NCBI GenBank assembly: GCA_050300015.1
Contig: JBNKWZ010000006.1
Location: 1-64,000 of the forward strand
Reading direction: 5' to 3'
Length of the DNA stretch: 64,000 nt
Source: CAYZQH01 sp050300015
GTDB lineage: Bacteria; Pseudomonadota; Gammaproteobacteria; Pseudomonadales; Cellvibrionaceae
Shown here: positions 32,979 to 42,570 of the stretch, piece after piece
How the letters are laid out: every line of letters begins with the position of its first letter
Numbering within the stretch: position 1 is the stretch's first letter
Position numbers and translations under genes: made by a program
The notes under the pieces: generated by a model
What the model was told of the DNA's origin: nothing
The model's input: the letters and a program-made list of their open reading frames with translations, nothing else
Database searches by the model: none

Positions 32979-35867
32979 TTATTGGCAAGCTTCGCAGTCT
33001 GGGTCATCCAAGGAGCAAGCCTTGGGCACTTCCGCTGGTGCTGCGGCACTCATGCCTCCGTCGCTACCACCTGAAGACACCGCGTTTAAGGTACCGTTGG
33101 CTACGGTGGACTTCTCGGTGGAGGTGGCCGCCAGGGCGCGCAAGTAATAGGTGGTTTTCAAACCGCGGAACCATGCCATACGGTAGGTGAAATCCAACTT
33201 TTTACCATTGGCGCCCGCCACGTATAGGTTTAAGCTCTGCGCCTGGTCCAGCCACTTCTGGCGTCGGCTCGCAGCATCCACAATCCAGCGTGGCTCCACT
33301 TCAAAGGCCGTGGCATACAAAAGTTTTAAATCGTCTGGGATGCGGTCAATTTTTTGTACGGAACCCTCGTAATATTTAAGATCATTGACCATCACGTTGT
33401 CCCAAAGGCCCCGATTTTTTAAGTCGTGTACCAAGTAAGGGTTTACCACGGTGAACTCACCTGAAAGGTTCGACTTCACATACAGGTTTTGGTAAGTGGG
33501 CTCAATGGATTGCGACACGCCGGTAATGTTGGCAATGGTTGCTGTGGGCGCAATGGCCATAACGTTGGAGTTGCGCATGCCTTGAGTTTGCACCTTGGTG
33601 CGCAGGCCGCTCCAGTCTTTGGTTTGGCTGCGGTCTTGCTCTAAAAATTGCTCGCCGCGGTTTTTGGCCAAAAGAGCAATGGAGTCGATGGGCAGTATGC
33701 CCTTGCTCCACAGGGAGCCATCAAAGCTGCTGTACTTGCCACGCTCAGCGGCCAAGTTACTTGAGGCATCGATGGCGTAGTAACTGATCAACTCCATAGA
33801 GCGGTCGGCAAAGCCTACGGCCTCGTCGCTGCTGTAGGCAATGCGCATTTTATACAACGCGTCTTGAAAACCCATTAAACCTAAGCCAATAGGGCGGTGG
33901 CGCATGTTGGAGTCGCGTGCCGCGGGTACCGCATAGTAGTTAATGTCGATGACGTTATCTAACATGCGAATGGCCGTGTTCACGGTCTTTTGCAGCTTGG
34001 TCTCATCCAGTGAGCCGTCCACAATGTGCTGGGCCAAATTTACCGAGCCCAAGTTACACACGGCAATTTCGTCATTGGCGCGGGTGTTTAAGGTGATTTC
34101 GGTGCACAGGTTAGAGGAATGCACAACGCCCACGTGTTGTTGAGGGCTGCGAATATTGCAGCTGTCTTTAAAGGTAATCCAGGGGTGGCCGGTTTCAAAC
34201 AGCATGCCCAGCATCTTGCGCCATAAATCCAGGGCGCGTACTTTTTTAAACAGTTTTAAAGAGCCATCTGCCGCCATACGCTCGTATTCGTTATAGCGCG
34301 CCTCAAACGCTTCGCCGTACAAATCATGGAGGTCGGGTACATCGTTGGGCGAGAACAACAACCATTCTTTGTCTTCAAATACTCGCTTCATAAATAAGTC
34401 GGGTATCCAGTTGGCGGTGTTCATATCGTGTGTGCGCCGACGGTCATCTCCGGTGTTTTTACGCAGTTCTAAAAACTCTTCAATGTCCAAATGCCAAGTT
34501 TCCAAGTAAGCACACACAGCGCCTTTACGCTTACCGCCTTGGTTGACGGCGACGGCGGTATCGTTGGCCACTTTCAAAAACGGCACCACCCCTTGAGATT
34601 TACCATTGGTGCCTTTGATGTAAGCACCCAGTGCCCGCACAGGCGTCCAGTCGTTACCCAAGCCACCAGCCCACTTAGATAACATGGCGTTGTCTTGCAC
34701 TGCGCCATAAATGCCCATTAAGTCGTCTGGCACGGTGGTGAGGTAACAGGAGGATAATTGCGGCCGTAGAGTGCCCGCATTAAACAGCGTGGGTGTGGAG
34801 CTCATATAGTCAAAGGACGACAGCAACCGGTAAAATTCGATGGCTTTATCATTTTTGTTGTCTTCTTTTACCGCAAGGCCCATGGCCACGCGCATAAAAA
34901 AGATTTGGGGCAGCTCAAAACGGATACCATCGCTGTGGATAAAATAGCGGTCGTAAAGGGTTTGTAGGCCCAAATACGCAAACTGCTCGTCGCGCTCAGG
35001 AATTAACGCTTCACCTAGACGGGCGAGGTCAAAGCTTGCCAGCTCCGGCGACAGCAATTCAAGCTCGATCCCTTTAGTGATGTAGGCCGGTAAACACTGG
35101 GGATAGTAAAGTGCCATTTCATGCTGAGTGGCCACTTGCGCCACATTTAAAAACCGCAGCGCTTCTGTGCGCAGCTTATCCAACAACAAACGTGCAGTGG
35201 CGTAGGTGTAGTTGGGCTCCTGTTCCACCAAGGTGCGTGCGGCAATCACCAACGAGGTGTTTAAGTCTTCATAGGAGACGCCATCGTAAAGGTTGCGCAT
35301 GGCTTCTTTTAATATGGCCTGTGGTTCTACGTCTTTTAAGTCTGCACAGGCTTCGGTGACCAGGGTGGTTAAGCGTGGTACATCCAAGGGCGTTTTGTTG
35401 CCATCGGGCATTACCACTGTAATCTCAGGGAATTGAATATTTGCCGTCATCTGCGATTGGCTTTCACGTAGGCGGGCTCGCTCAGAACGGTAGATCACAT
35501 AGTCTCGTGCGACCTTGTGCTCGCCAGCACGCATCAGGGCAAGCTCCACCTGGTCTTGGATTTCCTCAATGTGAATGGTGCCGCCTGAAGGCATACGGCG
35601 TTTAAAGGTGGAGGCAATTTGCTCGGTTAGTGTGGTTACCGTCTCGCGAATACGACTGGACGCCGCCGCCGTGCCACCTTCCACCGCGAGAAACGCTTTG
35701 GTCATGGCAATGGAAATCTTATCGTTGTGATAGGGCACAACGGTGCCGTTGCGCTTAATCACCCTCAGTTGCCCAGGGGCAGTGGTAGTGATAGCAGGCT
35801 GGTGTTTACCTTCATGTGTTGCGGGGGTGGGCTGCTGTGCGGGATTGCGTTCCACATCTGTTTGCAT
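32979..35867 (-). CDS. nrdA: Ribonucleotide reductase class Ia, alpha subunit
   Basis: NrdA reduces ribonucleoside diphosphates and carries the allosteric sites. The protein is 962 aa from the ATG at 35867, which has GGAG six bases upstream; the TTG at 35879 lies inside that ribosome-binding site. An ATP-cone (LRVIKRNGTVVPYHNDKISI) starts near residue 34. The active-site cysteines sit in SSCYLTTVPDD, SSNLCTEITLN and DEIAVCNLGSVN. The C-terminal thioredoxin-reactive pair is PDCEACQ. Its large size and ATP-cone match the Pseudomonas-type enzyme. Confidence 0.97.
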   Translation of the reverse strand: MQTDVERNPAQQPTPATHEGKHQPAITTTAPGQLRVIKRNGTVVPYHNDKISIAMTKAFLAVEGGTAAASSRIRETVTTLTEQIASTFKRRMPSGGTIHIEEIQDQVELALMRAGEHKVARDYVIYRSERARLRESQSQMTANIQFPEITVVMPDGNKTPLDVPRLTTLVTEACADLKDVEPQAILKEAMRNLYDGVSYEDLNTSLVIAARTLVEQEPNYTYATARLLLDKLRTEALRFLNVAQVATQHEMALYYPQCLPAYITKGIELELLSPELASFDLARLGEALIPERDEQFAYLGLQTLYDRYFIHSDGIRFELPQIFFMRVAMGLAVKEDNKNDKAIEFYRLLSSFDYMSSTPTLFNAGTLRPQLSSCYLTTVPDDLMGIYGAVQDNAMLSKWAGGLGNDWTPVRALGAYIKGTNGKSQGVVPFLKVANDTAVAVNQGGKRKGAVCAYLETWHLDIEEFLELRKNTGDDRRRTHDMNTANWIPDLFMKRVFEDKEWLLFSPNDVPDLHDLYGEAFEARYNEYERMAADGSLKLFKKVRALDLWRKMLGMLFETGHPWITFKDSCNIRSPQQHVGVVHSSNLCTEITLNTRANDEIAVCNLGSVNLAQHIVDGSLDETKLQKTVNTAIRMLDNVIDINYYAVPAARDSNMRHRPIGLGLMGFQDALYKMRIAYSSDEAVGFADRSMELISYYAIDASSNLAAERGKYSSFDGSLWSKGILPIDSIALLAKNRGEQFLEQDRSQTKDWSGLRTKVQTQGMRNSNVMAIAPTATIANITGVSQSIEPTYQNLYVKSNLSGEFTVVNPYLVHDLKNRGLWDNVMVNDLKYYEGSVQKIDRIPDDLKLLYATAFEVEPRWIVDAASRRQKWLDQAQSLNLYVAGANGKKLDFTYRMAWFRGLKTTYYLRALAATSTEKSTVANGTLNAVSSGGSDGGMSAAAPAEVPKACSLDDPDCEACQ

Positions 35868-36156
35868 AGAGTTCTCCAATGGTCCTAAGAGGCGCTACCG
35901 AATGTCATATGTTGCGGGCCAAAGGCGATGCTTCACCTTTGGAGGGCTTGCCAAATGGCGGCAATTATTTCAATAACAAGTTAATTAAATGGTGCCAAGC
36001 CTGCCGGCTGCGAGTTTTTATGGTTTTAAACAGCGCCGAGGTCTCCAGCTTCCTTTAGAGTCAAGCCGCAAAAAGGTCTTTGCAGTCATGGCCGTTGTTG
36101 GGGATGAATACCCCTGACTTCTCACCGACGCCAATTGGGAATGCTTTTGGTTAAAA

Positions 36157-36197
36157 ACACCATATGTTGGGTCTGTGTTTAACTTTATATACAAGAT
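36157..36197. promoter_or_regulatory. Possible NrdR boxes upstream of nrdA
   Basis: ACACCATATGTTGGGT (36157-36172) matches 12 of 16 positions of the NrdR consensus ACACTATATATAGTGT. A weaker site, ACTTTATATACAAGAT (36182-36197), matches 10. NrdR normally binds two boxes about three helical turns apart; here the centres are 25 bases apart, which is not ideal. Confidence 0.35.
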
Positions 36198-36243
36198 AAT
36201 GCGGTTTGGTGAATTATGCAAGAATAGATTACTGCGTGTTTCC

Positions 36244-36263
36244 TGTGGATAAAATGTGGGTAA
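36244..36263 (+). promoter_or_regulatory. DnaA-box pair upstream of nrdA
   Basis: TGTGGATAA (36244-36252) is a perfect DnaA box and TGTGGGTAA (36255-36263) is a one-mismatch box in the same direction, two bases apart. E. coli nrdAB is controlled by DnaA through two boxes near its promoter, so a similar link of dNTP supply to replication is plausible here. Confidence 0.5.
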
Positions 36264-36323
36264 TTGGTGATGTAAGTGTTTGCTAACTTTGTAAGGGCTG
36301 CTGTTGAGCCATTTTATTTTTAT

Positions 36324-36625
36324 GAACCTGTTTGATAAAAACCTATACTTTTTTCTTATTAGTCGATGGTTTGCATATAGCGGTTAAAGATTCTGTGCTG
36401 TATCGATATACAGTGCTTCATCGTGGGGCAAAAAAGCATCTATTGGCAGGGCCATTTTACGCTTTTGTCGCTGTTGCATTACTTGTTTGGGGTAAGGTCA
36501 TTGGCTTTGCAAATCGCCTAGGCCGTCGAGCGTTGAGGTTGCGCACGGATGCGTGGGAGAGCAGACGGTCGGGTGCACAAAAGGTTAAGGCCAAGAAGCC
36601 ATTGGGGCTTAATCAGAGGTTCTTT
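36324..36625. mobile_element. Degenerate R1 element
   Basis: The right end GCTTAATCAGAGGTTCT (36609-36625) and about 130 bases before it (CGCCTAGGCCGTCGAGCG, GCGCACGGATGCGTGGGAGA, CCAAGAAGCCATT) match the R1 copy at 40.8 kb in reverse orientation. The left end GAACCTGTTTGATAAA near 36324 is weak. It is an old copy, so its limits are approximate. An open frame inside it is not considered a gene. Confidence 0.55.
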
Positions 36626-36716
36626 AGCGCTGCCGATAAGTGAATGGGCTTTCAGAGTCTTTTATAGTCTTGGGTCGCGCAAGGTTAAAACAGGGCAGCA
36701 AGTAACAGGGTGGGGC

Positions 36717-37760
36717 CTAAGAGCCGTCAAGTGCCACACTGGACGGCACCACCGGAGAGCCTGCAAGGCCCAATAGAATATCCGTTAGTCCATCCCATGG
36801 ATTATTAAGACTTAAGCCTTTTATACTGCAGTCAATGTCTGAGCACTGTGCCAGCAGATCATTGAGCTGCCCTGTGGACAATCGCCCAAGGGCAAGCTTT
36901 ACCAGTTTTAACCGTTGCGGGAACACGCCGTGATAGCGTGCAATGGTGTCGAGCGCTTTGCCCTTGGCAAGTTCCTGCTTAAGGCCTGTGAGTGTACGAA
37001 TTTCTCTACCAAAAGCCCACAGCACCACAATGGGCTCCGTACCTTCACCTTTTAAACCGTTCAGCGAGGCCATGGCGGCGCGCGCATCGCCGCTTAGGGT
37101 TTTATCTATCAATCCAAAAACATCGTAACGGGCGCTGTCCATCACCGCCTGAGCCATGGTTTGGGCGGTGATGACACCGTCTTCACACAGGAGTTTGAGC
37201 TTCTCGATTTCTTGTATGGCAGCCAACAAGTTGCCTTCAACTTTGTTGGTTAATATCTCGATGGCCTCTGAGTCTGCGCGCAAGCCTGCTTGGTTAAGGC
37301 GTTGTTCTACCCAGCGTGGCAACTGTTGCTCTTTGATGGGCCAAACGGTAACTACCACGCCAGTGGCTTCAAGGGTTTTAAACCAGGCGGTATTTTGTGT
37401 GGGCCGCTCTATTTTGTCAGAGATCAACAATACCACCGTGTCTTCATTGGTGTTGTTGCAATAGGCTTGCAGGGCCTTAACGCCAGCATCTGTTATTTTG
37501 GGGCTATGAAGCCGAATTTCGATCAATTTTTTATCAGCAAATAAACTTAAGCTATTGGCACTTTCCACCATTTGCGACCAGTTAAATTGCGCATTGCTGT
37601 GGTGGGTTTCGCGTTCGCTAAAGCCTTGCTCTTTGAGGTGGCGGCGCAGTTGGTCGCAGGCTTCTTGCACAATCAGCGGCTCGTCGCCGCTGACACAATA
37701 AATCGGGGCAATGCCGGAAGCCAAATGTTTGCCAAGTTGCTCTGGGTTAATTTTGGCCAT
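36717..37760 (-). CDS. holA: DNA polymerase III delta subunit
   Basis: HolA is the clamp-loader subunit that opens the beta sliding clamp. The protein is 347 aa from MAKINPEQLGKHLASGI at 37760; longer starts lie further inside lptE. Features include YCVSGDEPLIVQEACDQLRR, RDVFGL-like RYDVFGLIDKTLSGD and the C-terminal helical collar. The start overlaps the end of lptE by 14 bases. The gene order leuS-lptE-holA is conserved in gammaproteobacteria. Confidence 0.95.
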   Translation of the reverse strand: MAKINPEQLGKHLASGIAPIYCVSGDEPLIVQEACDQLRRHLKEQGFSERETHHSNAQFNWSQMVESANSLSLFADKKLIEIRLHSPKITDAGVKALQAYCNNTNEDTVVLLISDKIERPTQNTAWFKTLEATGVVVTVWPIKEQQLPRWVEQRLNQAGLRADSEAIEILTNKVEGNLLAAIQEIEKLKLLCEDGVITAQTMAQAVMDSARYDVFGLIDKTLSGDARAAMASLNGLKGEGTEPIVVLWAFGREIRTLTGLKQELAKGKALDTIARYHGVFPQRLKLVKLALGRLSTGQLNDLLAQCSDIDCSIKGLSLNNPWDGLTDILLGLAGSPVVPSSVALDGS

Positions 37761-38241
37761 GGGCAACCCCAGAGGGGACGCTATCCAGCAGGCGAATGGC
37801 AAGCTCCCGGCGCATCTCCGACAGTAGTGTGTTTTCTTCTTCTTTTTTGGCCACCGTATTGCTGGGGTCGAAGTCGAAGGCGCGCTTGGTGCTGATCACC
37901 CGTGGGACCATGGGCTTGAGCGCGGGCGACCGGTAGTGGTAGTGCACGGTCAGCGTCAATTCGTATTGTGAGGGCGAGCCAATGGAGGTAACGGCCACGG
38001 TTCTGCGCTTAAGCTCTTCGCGGCCAATGTGCAACTCAAGTGGGCTGTCGTTTTCAATGCGAATGCCATTTTGTTGCAGCACTTCTTGTGTGGTCAGTAC
38101 CAAAGGCTCAAAGCGGTTTTCCACCACCAGGGCTAATTGCTCTGGCCGCTCGCCGCGGTCTAGGCCGCGAAGGTGCCAGCCGCAGGCGCTCAGCAACAGC
38201 ACGAACAGTGTGGCAATTAACCTTAAGCGCATTCGCATCAT
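37747..38241 (-). CDS. lptE: LPS assembly lipoprotein LptE
   Basis: LptE is the outer-membrane lipoprotein that plugs the LptD barrel and helps place lipopolysaccharide at the surface. The lipobox LLSAC gives the lipidated Cys20, followed by GWHLRG, the family's first mature residues. The protein is 164 aa. It overlaps leuS by four bases (ATGA-type junction) and holA by 14, showing tight coupling. Confidence 0.95.
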   Translation of the reverse strand: MMRMRLRLIATLFVLLLSACGWHLRGLDRGERPEQLALVVENRFEPLVLTTQEVLQQNGIRIENDSPLELHIGREELKRRTVAVTSIGSPSQYELTLTVHYHYRSPALKPMVPRVISTKRAFDFDPSNTVAKKEEENTLLSEMRRELAIRLLDSVPSGVAHGQN

Positions 38242-40700
38242 CGCACCACAATGTTGACCAATTTGTTGGGCACCACAATCACTTTTTGTACGGCTTTGTC
38301 TTCTAAAAAGCGTTTCACATTCGGGTCGGCCATGGCTTGGTCCTCCACCGTTTTACGGTCGGCATCTAAGGGCGCCTCAAATTTACCGCGCATCTTACCG
38401 TTCACCTGAACCACAATGGTGGTGGCCGATTTCACCAATGCCGCTTCATCCGCTTCTGGCCATGGCGCGTCCAGTAGGTCGGTGGTGTGTCCAAAGGCTT
38501 GCCAAAGCACATGGGTCATGTGCGGTGCGATGGGTGCGAGCATCAAAATGGCAGACTCCAGCGCTTCGCGCTCTACGGCCAGGCCTTCTGGTGTGGCGCG
38601 GTCTGCGTGTTTGCCCACTTCATTCAGTAATTCCATTACTGCAGCAATGGCGGTGTTAAAAGTTTGGCGTCGGCCAAAGTCGTCGCTCACTTTTTGAATG
38701 GTCTCATGGGTTTTACGGCGAAGGTCTTGTTGTGTTTGATGTAAGGCCTCTGCATTCAGCTTGCCGGGTGTGCCCGCCTCAAGATGCTCACTTGCCAAGC
38801 GCCACAGTTTACGCAAAAACTTAAACGCGCCTTCCACGCCAGAGTCTGTCCATTCCAAGCTTTGCTCGGGCGGCGCTGCAAACATGGAAAACAAGCGTAC
38901 CGTGTCGGCGCCGTATTCTTTGATTAGGTCCTCAGGGTCAACGGTGTTGCCCTTGGATTTGGACATTTTGGTGCCGTCTTTTAGTACCATGCCTTGGCAC
39001 AATAAACGTTCAAACGGTTCATCGCATTGTACTAACCCTTCGTCTCGCATCAGCTTGTGAAAAAAGCGTGCATATAAAAGGTGTAATATGGCGTGCTCAA
39101 TGCCACCCACGTATTGGTCCACCGGCAGCCAGTAGTTGGCTTTTGCCGGGTCCAGCATGGTGTCGGCATTGGGGCTGGTATAACGCGCGTAATACCAAGA
39201 GGACTCCATAAAGGTGTCGAAGGTGTCGGTTTCACGTTCAACTGCCTGATTATTCAAGGTGTCTTTACACCATTCGGTGTCGGCCTTGATGGGGGATTGC
39301 ACACCGTCCATCACCACGTCTTCGGGTAACAGCATGGGTAGCCGGTCTGCAGGCACAGGAATTTCCCCACCGTCGGGTAAATTAAAGATAGGGATGGGCG
39401 CGCCCCAATAGCGCTGTCGGGAGACACCCCAATCGCGCAGGCGATAATTGGTGGTCACGCGCCCGGCGTTTTTAGCGGCCAGCGTTTGCGAGATAGCCTC
39501 AAAGGCGCCTTCAAAATGTAAGCCATCAAATTCGCCCGAATTCACCAGTACCCCCTTATCGGTAAAGGCTGCTTCGGTAAGCGAGACCTCGCTGCCATCT
39601 TCAGGGGCTATGACCTGTTGAATGGGCAAGTGATACTGTTGGGCAAACTCAAAATCGCGCTGGTCGTGGGCAGGTACCGCCATCACAGCACCCGACCCGT
39701 AATCCATTAACACGTAGTTGGCCACCCACACGGGCACTTCTTCACCGGTAATGGGGTGGAGGGCTTTAATGCCTGTATCCATGCCCTTTTTTTCCATGTT
39801 GGCCATATCGGCTTCTGCCACCGATTGCACTTTGCATGCATCGATAAACGCCTGCAAGGCTGGGTTATTTTGTGCCACCGCCGCGGCGATGGGATGCCCT
39901 GCGGCCAGACTCACATAGGTCACACCCATGAGTGTATCTGGGCGGGTGGTGTACACGTCAAAACCTGTGTGGTCGCCTATTGCGTTGGCCAATGCAAAAT
40001 GCATTTCGACACCGCGACTTTTGCCAATCCAGTTGCGCTGCATGGTTTTGACTTGCTCGGGCCAGTGGGGCAGCTTGTCCAGGTCGTTGAGTAATTCTTC
40101 GGCGTAGTCGGTAATGCGGATAAACCATTGCGGGATTTCTTTGCGTTCCACCGGGGTATCGCAGCGCCAGCAACAGCCATTTTCCACTTGCTCATTGGCC
40201 AGTACCGTTTGATCATTGGGGCACCAATTGACGGAGGAGACTTTTTTGTAAGCAAGCCCCTTCTCATACAGACGCGTAAAAAACCATTGCTCCCAGCGGT
40301 AGTAATCTGGCTTGCAGGTGGTGACCTCGCGCGACCAGTCAAAGCCAAACCCGAGGGCCTGCAACTGTTCGCGCATATAGTTGGTGTTGGCATAGGTCCA
40401 CTTGGCAGGTGCCGTGTGGTTTTTTATGGCGGCGTTCTCTGCGGGCAGGCCAAAGGCATCCCATCCCATTGGGTGCAGCACGTTTTTACCTAGCATACGC
40501 TGGTAGCGGGCAATCACATCGGTGAGGGTGTAGTTGCGTACGTGGCCCATGTGCAGCCGGCCACTGGGGTATGGGAACATGGCCAAGCAATAAAACTTTT
40601 GCTTGGTTGGGTCTTCGGTGACCTCAAAGCTTTTGGTGTTTTGCCAGTGAGACTGCACATCGGCTTCGAGCGCGCGGGGGGAATAAGTGTTGTTTATCAT
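38238..40700 (-). CDS. leuS: Leucyl-tRNA synthetase
   Basis: LeuS charges tRNA-Leu with leucine and edits misactivated amino acids. The protein is 820 aa. The class I HIGH motif is HMGH at residues 50-53 (PYPSGRLHMGHVRNY) and KMSKS occurs in LKDGTKMSKSKGNTVDP. A cysteine cluster WCPNDQTV...GCCWRCDTPV lies in the zinc domain. The CP1 editing domain holds TTRPDTLMGVTYVSLAAGHP. It is the first gene of the leuS-lptE-holA operon. Confidence 0.97.
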   Translation of the reverse strand: MINNTYSPRALEADVQSHWQNTKSFEVTEDPTKQKFYCLAMFPYPSGRLHMGHVRNYTLTDVIARYQRMLGKNVLHPMGWDAFGLPAENAAIKNHTAPAKWTYANTNYMREQLQALGFGFDWSREVTTCKPDYYRWEQWFFTRLYEKGLAYKKVSSVNWCPNDQTVLANEQVENGCCWRCDTPVERKEIPQWFIRITDYAEELLNDLDKLPHWPEQVKTMQRNWIGKSRGVEMHFALANAIGDHTGFDVYTTRPDTLMGVTYVSLAAGHPIAAAVAQNNPALQAFIDACKVQSVAEADMANMEKKGMDTGIKALHPITGEEVPVWVANYVLMDYGSGAVMAVPAHDQRDFEFAQQYHLPIQQVIAPEDGSEVSLTEAAFTDKGVLVNSGEFDGLHFEGAFEAISQTLAAKNAGRVTTNYRLRDWGVSRQRYWGAPIPIFNLPDGGEIPVPADRLPMLLPEDVVMDGVQSPIKADTEWCKDTLNNQAVERETDTFDTFMESSWYYARYTSPNADTMLDPAKANYWLPVDQYVGGIEHAILHLLYARFFHKLMRDEGLVQCDEPFERLLCQGMVLKDGTKMSKSKGNTVDPEDLIKEYGADTVRLFSMFAAPPEQSLEWTDSGVEGAFKFLRKLWRLASEHLEAGTPGKLNAEALHQTQQDLRRKTHETIQKVSDDFGRRQTFNTAIAAVMELLNEVGKHADRATPEGLAVEREALESAILMLAPIAPHMTHVLWQAFGHTTDLLDAPWPEADEAALVKSATTIVVQVNGKMRGKFEAPLDADRKTVEDQAMADPNVKRFLEDKAVQKVIVVPNKLVNIVVR

Positions 40701-40745
40701 GTGGTTTTGTTAAATATACCCAGGTTTAGGCGAGATAAAGGCGCC

Positions 40746-40774
40746 ATTATAGGGGGGAAGCCGCAGGCTGCCCA
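40746..40774 (-). promoter_or_regulatory. Candidate leuS promoter
   Basis: On the minus strand a perfect TATAAT (40751-40746) lies about 45 bases before the leuS start. The -35 at the right spacing is poor (TGGGCA, 40774-40769). The region is GC-rich. Confidence 0.35.
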
Positions 40775-40835
40775 CAGGGCGAGCCAATTATTTTGCCAAA
40801 CGGGTGGGGGGGATTGGGGTGCCGCCGCGGCTTAA

Positions 40836-41149
40836 GGAACCTCTTGATTAAGTCTAAATGACTTCTCGGCTTGGGCCTCCTGCGTCGCTCTACCTCCTGC
40901 ATCCATGCAGTCGTGCGCGAGCCTCAAAGCTCAGCTGCCTAGGCGCATTGTGCAGTTAATGGCCTTAGTCCTTAACAAACAATGCAACAACGGCAGGTGG
41001 GCTTTGAGGTCGCGCCCTTTGGGGCTTGCAGAGCTTTCCGATAGCTTCATTAGTGTGTTTCGACATACCCCAGTAAGCCTTTAAAACACTGCCTTGCTCT
41101 CGAAAAGCTCTGTAAGCCAGAAGCCGTTTGGACTTAATCAAGAGGTTCC
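40836..41149. mobile_element. R1 element, most complete copy
   Basis: A 314-bp sequence with perfect 19-bp ends (GGAACCTCTTGATTAAGTC and its inverse), flanked by TAA on both sides. Internal inverted repeats pair 40922-40939 with 40992-41009 and 41025-41039 with 41102-41116, with two mismatches each, so a single strand can fold into a branched structure. There is no open frame of useful size. It looks like a MITE whose transposase is elsewhere. Confidence 0.8.
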
Positions 41150-41263
41150 TAAACTCAAAGTTGGGCATAAGGCTTGCTTACTAACCTGCACATAACCCAA
41201 TATAAAGCCCCATTAATCCCAGTTGTGGGGCGAAATAATCGAAATGAGCGGAAATTTTGCACC

Positions 41264-42226
41264 ATGACTGGACAGGTAACCCACTCACAGGCACCAATAA
41301 CATCCGTGGATACCTCAGAGTTTGACGAATATTGTGCGCAGTTCAGGCGGCGTCAAGACGCTCTTGCCCTGATTAAGCAGCTTAACCAGCTCTCCAAAGC
41401 CGTACAGCGCCATCGCGGCATGAGCATGGCGTTACTGGCGGGTAATAATTTGTTTCGTGGTGACTTTGAAATTTTGCAGCGTCAAGTAGAGCGCCGTTTG
41501 GCTTCATTGGAGGTGTTTGCCACCCACTCACAAAATTTACTGGCCGAGCGCGACAAAGAAAACTTGCGTAATGCCTGGCAGACCATTCGTGAGGGTTGGC
41601 ACGACGACGATGTGATTGATAACTTCGAGTTACATTCGCATTTTGTGGTGCAATTGCAGGGCTTGAGTAATGGCTTGGCGCGCGAGCTAGAGCGTCCTGT
41701 ATCGGTGTTGGTGGCTGATGCCAAGGGTATTGAGTTGCCCAATGCTGAAGTCAGCGCCTACCCGCAAATGTTCAAGCAAATTGAGCTGTTGAATTTCGCC
41801 ACCAAACAAGTGCCCGCCATGGTAGAGCAGTTAGCCCGTATTCGGGGCTTGGCCACCTACGCAGCCGCCAAAGGCGAGTGCGATTACCATCACGACCGCA
41901 AGCTGCGTTACGAAATCTCCTGCGCGCGGGCCTCTAACGAGAAGCTACGCCATCAAGCCGAACGCTTAGAGAGCATCTTAGAGGGGGCCATTCCGGGCCT
42001 TTCAATGGTCAAAACCTACGAGCTAAAACTGATGTTTTTGCTCAACACCGTGGAGATGGACATTCTTTCCGGCGCCACCATCTCTTCCAACAGCCACCAA
42101 TTATTCAAACTCGCCACCGAAATCATTGATGTATATCTAAAAGTCGTCGACGAAGCCATGGATGTATTAAGTGCTTGGCACGATCACGACTTGGAGGTGT
42201 GGTTGCAGTGGGCGGATGGGAAGTAG
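41264..42226 (+). CDS. Helical protein with NIT-like (nitrate/nitrite sensing-like) pattern
   Basis: A 320-aa, largely helical soluble protein. Two segments, QRHRGMSMALLAGNNLFRGD and ARIRGLATYAAAKGECDYHH, resemble the two RG-L helices of NIT sensor domains. No signal peptide, membrane helix or output domain (kinase, GGDEF, ANTAR) is present. The ATG at 41264 is preferred because the upstream part falls next to the R1 element; its ribosome-binding site is weak. The function is unknown. Confidence 0.75.
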   Translation: MTGQVTHSQAPITSVDTSEFDEYCAQFRRRQDALALIKQLNQLSKAVQRHRGMSMALLAGNNLFRGDFEILQRQVERRLASLEVFATHSQNLLAERDKENLRNAWQTIREGWHDDDVIDNFELHSHFVVQLQGLSNGLARELERPVSVLVADAKGIELPNAEVSAYPQMFKQIELLNFATKQVPAMVEQLARIRGLATYAAAKGECDYHHDRKLRYEISCARASNEKLRHQAERLESILEGAIPGLSMVKTYELKLMFLLNTVEMDILSGATISSNSHQLFKLATEIIDVYLKVVDEAMDVLSAWHDHDLEVWLQWADGK

Positions 42227-42570
42227 TTGTTGCGCTCAGTTGTTTTTTGTTAATGGTTTAGGGGCTTCGCTTTATTGGTTGAGCTTGCACCGCCCTCTGT
42301 CTTAAAAGAGCATTCTGTTATTTGTCTCCCAATCCGCTTTCCAATTAGCTGCCTGCCATTCGATCACTAAATTGGCCATTCAGCTCAATGGTTATGTTTG
42401 TCAGAGCACTGGCCGTGGGCTTTTGATGCAATAGAGGTAGGCGCCAACTGGCTGGTTAGGGTCTATACTGAGTTTTTGTATGGGGGCGCAAGGCGGCGCC
42501 ATCGTTTTGGCGGCGGGTCACAACCCGGTTGGCAGCGCGAGTTGGGCAATAGTAGGGTTTATCGGCATCT
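42227..42570. other. Gene-free stretch
   Basis: About 340 bases between two unrelated plus-strand genes. I see no convincing small gene, terminator or repeat. Confidence 0.5.

Larger units (their letters stand above)
35880..36323. other. nrdA upstream region
   Basis: About 450 bases without a gene lie upstream of nrdA. They contain the DnaA-box-like pair and possible NrdR boxes, listed separately. I see no coding sequence. The nrdAB promoter should be in this region on the minus strand, but I could not fix it. Confidence 0.5.

Noticed and set aside
36332..36643. Plus-strand open frame of 103 codons
   Set aside because: It lies within the decayed R1 element, has no ribosome-binding site and its composition is unlike the neighbouring proteins.
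40836..41149. R1 considered as a complete insertion sequence
   Set aside because: At 314 bp with no open frame it cannot encode a transposase.
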